The notes under the pieces are model-generated. The model had not been told where the DNA came from and did no database searches. It saw nothing but the letters and a program-made list of their open reading frames with translations. DNA of 61,208 nt from Ruminococcaceae bacterium UBA3753 (GTDB lineage: Bacteria > Bacillota > Clostridia > Oscillospirales > Acutalibacteraceae), in contig DFGJ01000029.1 of assembly GCA_002372375.1 (NCBI GenBank), positions 1-61,208 of the forward strand. The letters run 5' to 3'. How positions within the stretch are numbered: position 1 is the first letter of the stretch; the number at the start of each line of letters is the position of its first letter. Below are positions 1-9,043 of the stretch, in pieces. The translations under genes and the position numbers were made by a program.

Positions 1-1
1 T

Positions 2-313
2 ACCATTATTGGAAATGATGTTTGGATAGGTCAAAACGCTGTGATTTTGCCCGGTGTACACGTTGGTGACGGAGCAATAATTGGGGCAAATTGTATTGTA
101 GGTAAAAATATTGACCCGTACACTATCGTTATTGGCAATCCATCGAGGGTGCTCAGAAAGCGATTTGATAGTGAATTGATTGATCTTTTGTTAAGATTCA
201 AGTGGTGGAACAAAAGTGTAGAAGAAATAAACGAGTTGATCCCTATTTTAACGTGTAGCAACTTAAAAAAAGTTAAGGACGAACTTGTAAAAAGATTGGG
301 TAGAAAAATTTAG
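2..313 (+). CDS. Hexapeptide-repeat acetyltransferase, C-terminal part (CatB/Vat-like)
   Basis: This is the 3' end of a gene that begins before the window; the frame is open from base 2. The visible residues carry left-handed beta-helix hexapeptide repeats (I-I-G-N-D-V-W-I-G, then V-I-L-P-G-V, I-I-G-A-N-C-I-V) and the I-G-N-P-S-R signature of the xenobiotic/CatB-Vat acyltransferase family. Members transfer acetyl groups from acetyl-CoA to hydroxyls of antibiotics or sugars. The tail after the helix is a short charged helical region ending at the TAG at 311. The substrate cannot be told from this fragment. The last ~135 bases are repeated twice downstream, so the gene end lies at the first unit of a tandem array. 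Confidence 0.8.
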   Translation, partial: TIIGNDVWIGQNAVILPGVHVGDGAIIGANCIVGKNIDPYTIVIGNPSRVLRKRFDSELIDLLLRFKWWNKSVEEINELIPILTCSNLKKVKDELVKRLGRKI

Positions 314-660
314 ATTTTGGGTGGGGAGTTATGTTGGTTAGTTATTGAACTTTTGTTAAGGCCCAAAAGGTGAAACAAAAGTATAGAAGAAATAAATGGC
401 CTGATCCATATTTTAACGTGTGGTGACTTAGAAAAATTTGAGGTTGAACTTATGAAAAGATTGGGTAGATAAATCTAGGTTTTGTGGAAATTATGATGAT
501 TAGTTATTGATCTTTTGTTAAGACTCAAGTGGTGGAACAAAAGCATAGAAGAAGTAAACGAGTTAATCCCTATTTTAACGTGTGGTAACTTAGAAAAATT
601 TGAGGTTGAACTTATGAAAAGATAGGGTAGATAAATCTAGGTTTTGGAGGAAATTGTGAT
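177..660 (+). repeat. Tandem array of the acetyltransferase/SDR gene junction, three units of ~163 bases
   Basis: The segment beginning CTTTTGTTAAG in the acetyltransferase gene (near 185) recurs near 350 and 512, a period of 165 then 162 bases. Each copy holds the last ~130 bases of the acetyltransferase, the intergenic stretch and a diverged version of the start of the SDR gene. The second and third copies are pseudogenised by in-frame stops and indels. The third copy runs directly into the real ribosome binding site and start of the SDR gene, so this is an amplified gene junction and not a repeat inserted beside a gene. Confidence 0.85.
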
Positions 661-1471
661 GATTAACTATGGACTAAAGAACAGAGTAGCTGTAATTACC
701 GGGACAAATAATCCGTGGGGAATAGGAGCAACAACTGCCTATAAATTTGCTTGTGAAGAAACGAATTTGGTTTTGATATATAAGAAAATAAATAGACCCT
801 TCGATAATAAAAAGACCAATATTAATGGAGTAGACCGTTATTACGCCGCAAATGCTGGGAATGCTGATGTTGTAGAGAGTAAACTAAAAGATTTAAACGC
901 GGATTATCTTATTTTGGAAAGTGATATTTCTGATGAGGATGCTGTAAAGAAAATTTATAATTCTGCTTTGGAGCGGTACGGAAGAGTTGATATTTTAGTT
1001 AATAATGCAGCGGTAGACGATGAGAATGGTTTTGATACAATCGAAAAAATAACGCAGAGTGTAATTGATGACACTTTTGCAGTGAACGTTCGGGGAAGCA
1101 TTCTGATGATGAGAGAATTTATCAGGAATCGTAGTGACTATGGAAGAATCATAAATATCTCTACAGATGCATCTCAAGTTTTTGCTGGCCAGATTACCTA
1201 TGGGGCGAGTAAGGCAACTTTAGAAGCACTTACCCGAAGTATTGCTCTTGAAGTGGCAAAGTACGGAATTACGGTAAATTGTGTAGCACCTGGTCCAACA
1301 CAGACTGGATGGATAGATACTGATTTTGAAAAAAAGGTTATACCGATTATACCAATGGGCGAATTGGTACAACCGGAGGATATTGCGGACACCATTTTGT
1401 TCCTGGCAAGTGAGAGGGCAAGAATGCTTACAGGTCAGGTAATAAAAGTTTCGGGTGGACATGCCCTTTAG
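659..1471 (+). CDS. SDR-family oxidoreductase (3-oxoacyl-ACP reductase-like)
   Basis: Cytosolic NAD(P)-dependent short-chain dehydrogenase/reductase of about 270 residues, the usual family length. The Rossmann nucleotide motif is T-G-T-N-N-P-W-G-I-G near the N terminus, the N-N-A motif is in V-N-N-A-A-V, and the catalytic Y-G-A-S-K follows a serine-bearing strand (I-S-T-D-A). The C terminus has the P-G-P-T-Q-T segment typical of the FabG-like branch. The open frame extends to a TTG at 644, but GGAGG at 646-650 lies inside that extension and is correctly spaced for the ATG at 659 (or GTG at 656). The substrate is unknown. It lies just downstream of the acetyltransferase, and its start region is part of the duplicated junction. 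Confidence 0.88.
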   Translation: MINYGLKNRVAVITGTNNPWGIGATTAYKFACEETNLVLIYKKINRPFDNKKTNINGVDRYYAANAGNADVVESKLKDLNADYLILESDISDEDAVKKIYNSALERYGRVDILVNNAAVDDENGFDTIEKITQSVIDDTFAVNVRGSILMMREFIRNRSDYGRIINISTDASQVFAGQITYGASKATLEALTRSIALEVAKYGITVNCVAPGPTQTGWIDTDFEKKVIPIIPMGELVQPEDIADTILFLASERARMLTGQVIKVSGGHAL

Positions 1472-1504
1472 ATTTTATTTTACCGGAAGGCTTTTGCAAG
1501 CTTA

Positions 1505-2263
1505 GAAATTGTGAGCATATTTTCGGGTACTGATCAGCCGGTAGTTAACTATTGTGTCTGTTGGTCTATCTGTTTGTATGGCCGGCACATTAGATGGTAT
1601 GCGTGTGGAGGCAAAGCAACTTTCACACGAAGATGTAACCGGTGTGGGATACGGCGTTTGTTCTTTTCATCCCACTATTGCAGACGACAGCCGTAAGTTT
1701 CTTGACATGCGTCAAAGGCCAAGGCAAACTAGGATGGTGGAAAAAAATAGTGTACATGATCCATGGGTGCAGCTTGCAGTTAAATCGATAGAAAGCTATG
1801 TGCGCCATCAGAAAGTAATGGAAGTGCCGGATGGGTTGCCATCGGAGCTGATTGATAAGAAGGCCGGTGCATTTGTATCAATTCACAAGCGTGGAAAATT
1901 GCGGGGATGTATTGGCACCATATCCCCTACAAAAAATAGCTTGGCAGAGGAAATTATTCATAATGCCATCAGTGCAGCAACTCGAGACTCACGCTTTGAG
2001 CCGATTGATGAAAATGAGCTCTCTCAATTAGAGGCAACGTGGATGTTTTATGTACACCGGAGGACATTACTTCTACGAAGGAGTTGGATGTGGAGCGCTA
2101 TGGGGTGATCGTGACAAATGGGACACGGCGTGGACTCCTTTTGCCCGATCTCGAAGGAGTGAATAGTGTTGAACAGCAGATATCGATTGCCCGACAAAAA
2201 GCAGGAATTGGTCCAGACGAAGATGTGAAGTTACAGCGTTTTGAAGTTGTACGTCATACTTAA
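1505..2263 (+). pseudogene. Broken AmmeMemoRadiSam system protein A (LigB-like remnant + AMMECR1 domain)
   Basis: The first readable part (about 1554-1680) matches the end of a class III extradiol dioxygenase-like domain: M-A-G-T-L-D-G-M and G-V-G-Y-G-V. It is followed by an AMMECR1 domain with G-A-F-V-S-I-H and the hallmark L-R-G-C-I-G. Near 2032 the reading frame shifts. The upstream frame goes off-family after S-Q-L-E, while the next frame resumes exactly with V-D-V-L, then R-Y-G-V-I-V and G-L-L-L-P-D-L-E-G-V, which is the AMMECR1 ending. One missing base explains this. The N-terminal ~170 residues of the dioxygenase domain are also absent. GC content looks higher than in flanking genes, so it may be a fairly recent arrival that is decaying. 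Confidence 0.75.
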
Positions 2264-2335
2264 ACTATATGTGTAAAATTTATGACGTGCATATTTGTGG
2301 GACGCAAATGTATCCCACAGTGCTTTTGTGATCTT

Positions 2336-2536
2336 GAAAGACATTATGGAAGAAATTGGATGCGAGCGTTATGGTGTGATCGTGACAAATGGGCCACGGC
2401 GTGGACTCCTTTTGCCCGATCTCGAAGGAGTAAATAGCGTTGAGCAGTAATTGTAGATTGTCGGGGAAAAGTCAGGAATTGGTTACGATGGGGACGTAAC
2501 ACTACAGCGCTTTGAAGTTGTATGTCATACTTAACG
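2336..2536 (+). repeat. Second, decayed copy of the 3' end of the AMMECR1 pseudogene
   Basis: Bases from about 2340 repeat those from about 2071 with a period near 270. Shared landmarks are the segment for R-Y-G-V-I-V-T-N-G, the block for G-L-L-L-P-D-L-E-G-V-N-S-V-E and the final codons for F-E-V-V-x-H-T before the stop at 2532. The copy carries a premature TAA after the V-E-Q codons, so it is non-coding. It follows the pattern of tail duplications seen after infB and hisS. Confidence 0.8.
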
Positions 2537-2930
2537 GAAGTGTTCGGAGTTTATGTCTTAGTGTACGTTCTTTGGATTCAAGCATATCTAACCGTATTTT
2601 TATATTCTTTGAAGATGTCGCGCTGCAACAAGAGTAAAATTTTGCATATTTGTAAGATTTAAAACCGACAGAGTTTTCTCGTACCGCTTTTCACTTGCCT
2701 TTTGACAGGGAAAATAGTTATTGAACTTGCTCTGTAAATATGGCGGCCGTGGGCTTAACCATATAAAAAACTGACGTTTTTTCAACATAGGCACGTTACT
2801 CAATATCATTTCTTAGCGTTTTTCCTTTTTATGGACCAATACAACTTTGTACTTGTTTCTTTTTAAATTGGTAAATCTCAAGTTTTGAATAGTTTCTAAA
2901 TACTTTGATTTATTGAAAGCGTCTGCTCAA
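2537..2930. other. Gap without a recognisable gene
   Basis: About 390 bases between the AMMECR1 tail copy and the converging pyruvyltransferase-like gene. A minus-strand open frame of 69 codons at 2600-2809 has no ribosome binding site or family resemblance and is probably noise. I see no RNA gene or clear terminator. Confidence 0.5.
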
Positions 2931-3929
2931 CTATTTAGTTTTCATAATTTTTTTAATTACAGTTTTCTTCAAGCTTTCAGCATATTTCTTATATGTTTCT
3001 GGGTTTTTAATATTTCCATTTATATCCTTTTGAACATTAATCTTAAATTTGTTGTCTTTGTCTATACCAATAGTATTAAGCAATTCGTATAAGCCTGGGA
3101 ATCGTTTGTAGTCGTAATGTTTGTTTATAAATATAACAGGCGTACCTAGCGCTAAGCAAGGAAGAGCACAGTGAAGCCTTGTTGTTACCACTAATTTTGC
3201 TCTTGCATAGAGTTTTAACATACTTCGGGCTTCATCAAAGCACTTATTACATGGCGTAGTTTTAGATAATTTTCCATGTTGTGTAAATATTATTTTACTA
3301 AAGTAGTAGTTTACCAGTGTCTGTAAGTATTTATCGGCTTCGGTGTAATCTCCTAGTTCATAGTCACAAAAAATAATATTATTTGTCCTTTCGTTTTCAG
3401 GAGCTTTATACATAATATCTAAAGTTGTAGTTAAACACCCGGAAAAATAAGTTTTTAATCCGTAATTTGATAGTACACTTTGAGTGTAGTAATCTCTGCA
3501 GCCTATTGGCTGATATTTTTTTAGATTATCTATATAACTCTGTGTTATTGCCTCTGGATTGCTAATATGTAAAGAGACAAAGATAGGATTTATATTTTCC
3601 GGTATTACAGCATTTTTACTGTTTAAAAAATACCAGCCGTTCATTATTAAATTTAATCTAAGTCCCCTATAATTACTGTAACTGTCTCTAGGAACAAGTT
3701 CCAGATTTTCACCTTTAGGCAAAAACTGCATAGCTGCTAAAGACTGTATGTAGTCGCCAGTATTAACGTTTTTAGGCTTGTAGTTTTTTATATTGTTATA
3801 TTCATAATATAGAACTCCGTACTTTACTTCATCGTCAACGTTGTCAACAATACCGGCAGAAAGGTAGCTTGTTTTTGCTAGAAATAAAAAGATTGTAAAC
3901 AGAGTTATAAAGTACTTTGTTAATTTCAT
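2931..3929 (-). CDS. Exported polysaccharide pyruvyl transferase family protein
   Basis: A 332-residue protein starting at the ATG at 3929 behind an AAAAGGGG-type ribosome binding site; the longer open frame to 3965 lacks one. Residues 1-25 are a classical signal peptide (M-K-L-T-K-Y then a hydrophobic stretch ending near L-S-A-G). The rest matches the polysaccharide pyruvyl transferase fold: G-D-Y-I-Q-S-L-A-A near the N terminus and the C-terminal block T-R-L-H-C-A-L-P-C with L-G-T-P-V-I-F-I. Known members add pyruvyl ketals from phosphoenolpyruvate to cell-wall or capsular sugars in the cytosol. An N-terminal export signal is odd for a PEP-using enzyme. It ends the minus-strand cluster of glycan enzymes; 265 bases separate it from the GT8-ricin gene. 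Confidence 0.75.
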   Translation of the reverse strand: MKLTKYFITLFTIFLFLAKTSYLSAGIVDNVDDEVKYGVLYYEYNNIKNYKPKNVNTGDYIQSLAAMQFLPKGENLELVPRDSYSNYRGLRLNLIMNGWYFLNSKNAVIPENINPIFVSLHISNPEAITQSYIDNLKKYQPIGCRDYYTQSVLSNYGLKTYFSGCLTTTLDIMYKAPENERTNNIIFCDYELGDYTEADKYLQTLVNYYFSKIIFTQHGKLSKTTPCNKCFDEARSMLKLYARAKLVVTTRLHCALPCLALGTPVIFINKHYDYKRFPGLYELLNTIGIDKDNKFKINVQKDINGNIKNPETYKKYAESLKKTVIKKIMKTK

Positions 3930-4194
3930 ACTGTTGCCCCTTTTTGGAAACAAAATTTTCAACACAACCTACTAAATTGTTGCTAATGTATCAAATCTAA
4001 GCTAAAAACGGGTATTCAGTTAAAGCACTTACTTATACTGTAGGAGGAGAGAAATGATTATTGCTCCATTAGTTTAGTAAATTTTGCATGAAAAATTGTT
4101 ATTAGTCAAAAAGTGCACCGTTGATTAATAGTTTATTCTTTTTTTACAGAATATAATATTATGTCTAATATATCCACTTTTAGAATCGTTAAAA

Positions 4195-5631
4195 CTATGC
4201 TACCACAAACTTAAACTTTTGCGCGTTAGTACCGTTACCTGGCCAGCACCAAATGTTTGTACCATCTTTAATCTCACTGTACCGAACATCCACAAAAAGT
4301 CCATTGCACTTTGATTGTATAGTGTAGTAGCCATTACCCACATGTTTTACGTAAAATCTCTGATTATCCCTTCCGTGACGAGAAAATTGCTGAATGTTTG
4401 TTCCAGCTTCTTTGCCTTCGCCGTATACATCTATTCTTTTCCCTGAACACATAGGCTCTATTTCGTACTCGTCACCTTTTATATTTATCAGTCTGAATCT
4501 CTGGGCATTTGTTCCATTCCTACTCCATAGCCACACATTAGCCTCGTCTTGAGTTTTTGAGCGTTCCACATCAATAGCATAGTTTTCGTCTATACTGCTA
4601 ACTATATTGTATATTCCATAGCTTACCGGGTAACCATCATTTAGTATTTTTTTATCTACAATTTTTCGGTAGTTATCCCATTGCTGGTAAAACGGAATAT
4701 TAGTAGTATTCCAAGGTTTTTCGTATCCACAGTAATGTATGATCGCCGGATAACTCTGAGCTTTGTTTAAACCCCTGTGATCGCACACGTCACAATATAG
4801 GCTCATCAATTGTTCAAAAGAAGCTGCTCTAGCGTGGCAAATCATCCAGTTATATTCTGGACTAACAAGCTTTATTTTCCCATAGCAAACAGCGTTAAAA
4901 ACGTCCTGATCTTGTAGCAGAAGCTCCCTGCTAGCAAGAGATGGGATATAGTCGTAAAATTTTCTCTCTATATTGTCTTCTCTCATTTTTTTGTTGTTTA
5001 TCAGAAGTATTCCAGCATTTACGTATTGGTTCATGTTTTTTATACCGAGCTTTTTATAATAGTAGTTGTTCAGATAACTACCACGAAAGCACATCCCCAT
5101 GTCTTTAACGCCTGCTATGTAGTATTCACTAATATCCGTACTAAATAAGTCCCAAAGATCTGTTGTTATAACGGTATCTGTATCAATGTAAAGTACTTTG
5201 CCGTACTGTTTTAATAAGCTTGGAATGCAACATCTATAATATGTGGCAGTAGTTATATAGCTGGTAAGGTAAGCTTCAGAAAACTTGTTTTTCATATCAA
5301 AAGTATCTACTGAAACATTCTTGTAAAGTTCTTGAAGTTTTTTCATCTTTTTCTTGTTTTCCGCATTTACTTCTCCCGAGAGCATAATGTTAAACTTTAT
5401 TACTGTGTCTTTATTCTTATTTTCACATATTGAAGTCATTGAAACCAACGTGGGAAGTATGTACCTGTTATCCGTTGCCATAGCTATGGGTATAACTTTA
5501 TCGCCTTTAGAAATATTATAGTCTGTAGCTTTTGTTTTAGAAAAACTTACGAAGCATGTCAAAAAAATTATGGCAATAAAAAACGAAACTAAACCTTTGA
5601 TTTTGTTACATACCAAAATCTTTTTATTCAA
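4195..5631 (-). CDS. Exported GT8-family glycosyltransferase with C-terminal ricin-type lectin domain
   Basis: A 478-residue protein. A TTG start follows GGAG with good spacing. Residues 1-36 form a long signal peptide ending near K-A-T-D-Y. Residues ~45-320 are a GT8 retaining glycosyltransferase: I-P-I-A-M-A-T-D at the start, the metal-binding D-x-D in Y-I-D-T-D-T near residue 150, N-A-G-I-L-L-I-N, a Q-D-Q-D-V-F-N motif, and H-Y-C-G-Y-E-K-P-W near the end. Residues ~338-478 hold three ricin B-type beta-trefoil repeats, each ending in a Q-x-F/W-like element (N-A-Q-R-F, D-N-Q-R-F, N-A-Q-K-F). GT8 enzymes use nucleotide sugars, so catalysis outside the cell would need donor supplied by a host. 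It lies about 30 bases downstream of a paralogue, so the two are likely co-transcribed. Confidence 0.85.
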   Translation of the reverse strand: MNKKILVCNKIKGLVSFFIAIIFLTCFVSFSKTKATDYNISKGDKVIPIAMATDNRYILPTLVSMTSICENKNKDTVIKFNIMLSGEVNAENKKKMKKLQELYKNVSVDTFDMKNKFSEAYLTSYITTATYYRCCIPSLLKQYGKVLYIDTDTVITTDLWDLFSTDISEYYIAGVKDMGMCFRGSYLNNYYYKKLGIKNMNQYVNAGILLINNKKMREDNIERKFYDYIPSLASRELLLQDQDVFNAVCYGKIKLVSPEYNWMICHARAASFEQLMSLYCDVCDHRGLNKAQSYPAIIHYCGYEKPWNTTNIPFYQQWDNYRKIVDKKILNDGYPVSYGIYNIVSSIDENYAIDVERSKTQDEANVWLWSRNGTNAQRFRLINIKGDEYEIEPMCSGKRIDVYGEGKEAGTNIQQFSRHGRDNQRFYVKHVGNGYYTIQSKCNGLFVDVRYSEIKDGTNIWCWPGNGTNAQKFKFVVA

Positions 5632-5663
5632 TTACGTATCTCCTTAAATCTAAAAATTCTTAT

Positions 5664-6662
5664 TTAGCCTAATTTTTTTACTTTATTCTCATATATTTTG
5701 CGATACTTGTCCCATTCTTTGAAGAAAGGAACTTCTTTTGCATTCCAAGGTTTGTCTTTGCCGGCCCAGTGTATAATTTTTGGCATTTTAGCGATTTCCT
5801 TCCATTCTTTCTCACTGCAACAATCGCGGTAGAGAGTTAAAATAGGTCCTTTATACAATTCATGGTAATTTTGCGCTGCGTTATAGGTTGGAGATAAAAA
5901 TTTAATTTTGTTGTAACAAATAACGTTTATAGTATCTTGATCTAGAAGCGAGGACTTTCGTTTCTTTAGAGAAAGTGTATAGTTAAAGAGTTTTTTTTCT
6001 AAATCGTCCTGCCTCATTTTTTTAGTGTTAATTAAAAGTACACCTGTATTTATACTTTGGTCTACGTCTTTTATTTCAAAACGTTTAATATAATCTTCTC
6101 TTACTTTTTTATTTTTCATTTGTTGATGGCAACCTATACCTTTAACACCAGCAACATAGTAATTTTCTAGACTTGTACTATAAAGCTCCCAAAGATCACT
6201 CGTGACAATGGTATCACTATCAATGTATAGAACTTTATTATAAAACGGTAGTAAACTAGGTAAACAAAGTCTGTAGTATGTTGGTGTAGTAATGTGCCCC
6301 GTGACATATGCATTAAGAAACTTCGATTTCATATCAATAATTTCTACCTGACATTCTTTATACATCCTCTGAATATCTCTTATCTTTTTTCTATTTTTTT
6401 CAGTGACGTCTCCTGAGATCATTATGTAAAAGTTTAAGCGAGTATCGGATTTTTTATTTTCACATATGGATACCATTGCAGTTAAAGCTGGGTCAACGTA
6501 GTTATTATCTGTTGCCATAGCTATAGGTATTACTTTTTCGCACTCTTTTTCTGGAGAGACATAGTCGGTAGCGACAGTTTTAAAGCTCATAAATCCAAAT
6601 AAAAAAACCACCAACATGAAGAAATGAAAAAAAACACCAATTAACTTCCCTAGCTTTTTCAA
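5664..6662 (-). CDS. Exported GT8-family glycosyltransferase
   Basis: A 332-residue paralogue of the downstream GT8-ricin protein, without the lectin domain. The start is taken as the TTG at 6662, eight bases after GGAGG; the open frame begins at another TTG (6677) that overlaps this GGAGG and cannot use it. Residues 1-32 are a hydrophobic export signal ending near V-A-T-D-Y. The GT8 core follows: I-P-I-A-M-A-T-D, Y-I-D-S-D-T (D-x-D) near 145, N-T-G-V-L-L-I-N, L-D-Q-D-T-I-N and H-W-A-G-K-D-K-P-W. Glucosyl- or galactosyltransferase activity is typical of the family, but the acceptor is unknown. It is the first gene of the three-gene cluster. Confidence 0.85.
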   Translation of the reverse strand: MKKLGKLIGVFFHFFMLVVFLFGFMSFKTVATDYVSPEKECEKVIPIAMATDNNYVDPALTAMVSICENKKSDTRLNFYIMISGDVTEKNRKKIRDIQRMYKECQVEIIDMKSKFLNAYVTGHITTPTYYRLCLPSLLPFYNKVLYIDSDTIVTSDLWELYSTSLENYYVAGVKGIGCHQQMKNKKVREDYIKRFEIKDVDQSINTGVLLINTKKMRQDDLEKKLFNYTLSLKKRKSSLLDQDTINVICYNKIKFLSPTYNAAQNYHELYKGPILTLYRDCCSEKEWKEIAKMPKIIHWAGKDKPWNAKEVPFFKEWDKYRKIYENKVKKLG

Positions 6663-7144
6663 AAATTTAACCTCCAAAAATTTTAATTTTATTAAATCCT
6701 ATTTTAATCTCTACATCACCCCTTTGCTCTATTTTATAGTATATTAGTACAAAATATATCTAATACATAAACTAAACATATTCTATTTTAATAAATAAAT
6801 ATCGAAAAAGCAAGATATAACTTTACGGGTACTATGGCAATAAAACTTAAAAATCATGGAGCTTGAAGGCAAAGTATTATAAACTACGTATATAAATTCG
6901 AAGATTCAGATGTAATATTATAATTTGTTGAAAAATCTATTTAACTAACGTGTAGTAAAATTTAGTGTAGGACTCGATAATTTTTTGAATGAGATAAATG
7001 GGAAGCAAGAGCTCCCCATGCTTCATTTACTTCGAGTGTCCCGCTGAATATAGGACCTGTGCCTTTGATTTTCCTATGCAATTTCAACTTATTTAACGTA
7101 GAATGTTGATTATACATATGTACAATTAAGAAGAATAGAAATAT
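6663..7144. other. AT-rich gap with a weak hairpin
   Basis: About 480 bases between the GT8 cluster start and the end of uvrC. Most is AT-rich with no gene. Near 6993-7030 an imperfect inverted repeat (AAATG..GAAGCA against TGCTTCATTT) could form a 10-pair stem with a two-base bulge. It is 110 bases downstream of the uvrC stop and lacks a good U-tract, so a terminator role is uncertain. Confidence 0.4.
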
Positions 7145-9031
7145 TTAACTATTTCTAAAATAACTAAATATAGATACTGCTAGTCTTTTACTAATGCCCT
7201 TTACTTTTTCAATATCTTCTATTTTTGCCTTTTTTATATTTTCTATAGTTTTAAAATGTTCCAAGAGATTTTTAGACAAAACCTCACCAACACCGGGTAT
7301 ATCAGTGAGTTGCGAAAATCTTAGATTTTTATTTCTCAGAATTTTATTGTAATTTATAGAGTATCTGTGTACTTCCTCTTGAATTTTATAAATAAACTTG
7401 TATGGATTAGAATCTTTGTCTAAATTAAATTCTCTGTACTCATTTGTCAGAGCTTTAGTTCTATGAGTTTTGTCTTTAACCATACCAAATATGGGTACAT
7501 TTATACTCAGCATTTGCAATGCTGACTTTACGACACTAACATGTCCTTTTCCGCCGTCCAAAAGTATCAAATCCGGTAAAATGTGGAATCCATTTTTTTC
7601 ACTACCATTCAGTGACTTTTTATACTCTTCAAATCGTCTTGTTATTACTTCACGCATGGCATGATAGTCGTCTTGACCAATAAATGTTTTTATTTTGAAT
7701 CGTTTGTAAAGCTTTTTATCAGGATGTCCTTCACGAAATACCACCATACCTGAAACAACGTTGCTATCTCTTAAGTTGGAAACATCAAATGCCTCTATAT
7801 GTTCCGGGAGACTACTTAAATTAAGTATCTGCTTTAATTCTTCCAAGACTAGTAAGTTTTTATTTTCAGTATTTAAATTAACTTCAAGTTTCAATTTATG
7901 TTGTAGTATTTCATTTGCATTATTTTGACACATTTTTAATATTTTTAAGGGCTCACCGTTTTTGGGAATTAGAATTTCGACTTTTTTCCCTTTTTTGCTT
8001 GAAAGCCACTCCTCTAAAATTTCTTTATAGTCGGTGGGACCATCTAACAGTATTTTTTGAGGAATTTTAGTTTTGTCGTAGTAATACTGCCCAATAAAGT
8101 CTGACCTTGCAGACTGTGGTTCATTTAACATATTTTTAAATATGTACTCACTACTGTCACTCAGTCTTCCTGCACAGTAATTAAAAATTTTAAAAACTGA
8201 TAAGGTAAACTTTTCATTAACTCTGTGTACTGCGAGTGCCAAAACATCAAAATCACTTTTCTCATCGCTTAAAATTACCTTTTGCTTATTACTGTTTAAC
8301 TTTTTTAGCGTCAGTATCTGATCTCTTATTTTAGCAGCTTTCTCAAATTCTAAATTTTTAGCGGCTGTCTCCATTTTTGACTTTAAATGCTTTATGATTT
8401 TACCGCTACCTCTAGTTAAAAAAAGCTCTGCTTGTCTAACTGACTCCAAGTAATCTTCTATAGAAATTTTGCCTATACATGGACCAGAACATTGCCCAAT
8501 GTAATAATTAAGACAAGCTCGCTTCGGTATATTACCAATCGACCTTAAATTAAACTTTCGTTCACACGATGGTAGCTTAAAAATTTTTAATGTATTGTTT
8601 AATACTTGTGTGACAAAACCGATACTTGTGTACGGACCAATGTACTTTGCTTTGTCCTTACTTTTTATCTTCGCGCTTTTTATTCTTGGCCAAGTATCGT
8701 TGGTGATTTTTATGTAATAATATCCCTTATCATCTTTTAATAAAATATTGTATTTAGGCTTGTATTTTTTTATTAAACTGCACTCTAATACTAAAGCCTC
8801 AAACTCTGTATCCGTTACTATATATTCAAAGTCAAATACTCTGGATACCATCTCCAAAACCTTCACAGTGTGCGAAGATTCTCTTCGAAAATACTGGCTG
8901 ACTCTGTTCTTTAACTTTTTAGCTTTTCCAATATAAATAATAACACCCGCAGAATCTTTCATAATATAGATCCCTGGGTTTAGTGGCAACTTATTCGCCT
9001 TTTCACTAAGATTATGTAAATGTGAAGTCAT
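7145..9031 (-). CDS. uvrC: UvrABC system protein C (excinuclease subunit)
   Basis: Makes both incisions in nucleotide excision repair with UvrA and UvrB. All domains are present at the normal length (~628 residues). The GIY-YIG nuclease domain spans ~15-90 (G-I-Y-I-M-K, V-I-I-Y-I-G-K-A). A cysteine cluster follows (C-L-N-Y-Y-I-G-Q-C then G-P-C), then a UVR motif near 230 (L-E-F-E-K-A-A-K-I-R-D-Q-I), the RNase H-like 5' nuclease domain with F-D-V-S-N and L-I-L-L-D-G-G-K-G, and C-terminal helix-hairpin-helix motifs (I-P-G-V-G, V-K-G-I-S). The ATG at 9031 is preferred; the frame stays open to 9043. A long array-bearing gap lies upstream, so it is probably transcribed alone. Confidence 0.97.
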   Translation of the reverse strand: MTSHLHNLSEKANKLPLNPGIYIMKDSAGVIIYIGKAKKLKNRVSQYFRRESSHTVKVLEMVSRVFDFEYIVTDTEFEALVLECSLIKKYKPKYNILLKDDKGYYYIKITNDTWPRIKSAKIKSKDKAKYIGPYTSIGFVTQVLNNTLKIFKLPSCERKFNLRSIGNIPKRACLNYYIGQCSGPCIGKISIEDYLESVRQAELFLTRGSGKIIKHLKSKMETAAKNLEFEKAAKIRDQILTLKKLNSNKQKVILSDEKSDFDVLALAVHRVNEKFTLSVFKIFNYCAGRLSDSSEYIFKNMLNEPQSARSDFIGQYYYDKTKIPQKILLDGPTDYKEILEEWLSSKKGKKVEILIPKNGEPLKILKMCQNNANEILQHKLKLEVNLNTENKNLLVLEELKQILNLSSLPEHIEAFDVSNLRDSNVVSGMVVFREGHPDKKLYKRFKIKTFIGQDDYHAMREVITRRFEEYKKSLNGSEKNGFHILPDLILLDGGKGHVSVVKSALQMLSINVPIFGMVKDKTHRTKALTNEYREFNLDKDSNPYKFIYKIQEEVHRYSINYNKILRNKNLRFSQLTDIPGVGEVLSKNLLEHFKTIENIKKAKIEDIEKVKGISKRLAVSIFSYFRNS

Positions 9032-9043
9032 GATAAAAAACAA

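Noticed and set aside
4038..4078. Strong plus-strand AGGAGG followed by ATG
   Set aside because: The frame stops after seven codons. It may be a stump of a lost gene, but nothing supports a functional product.
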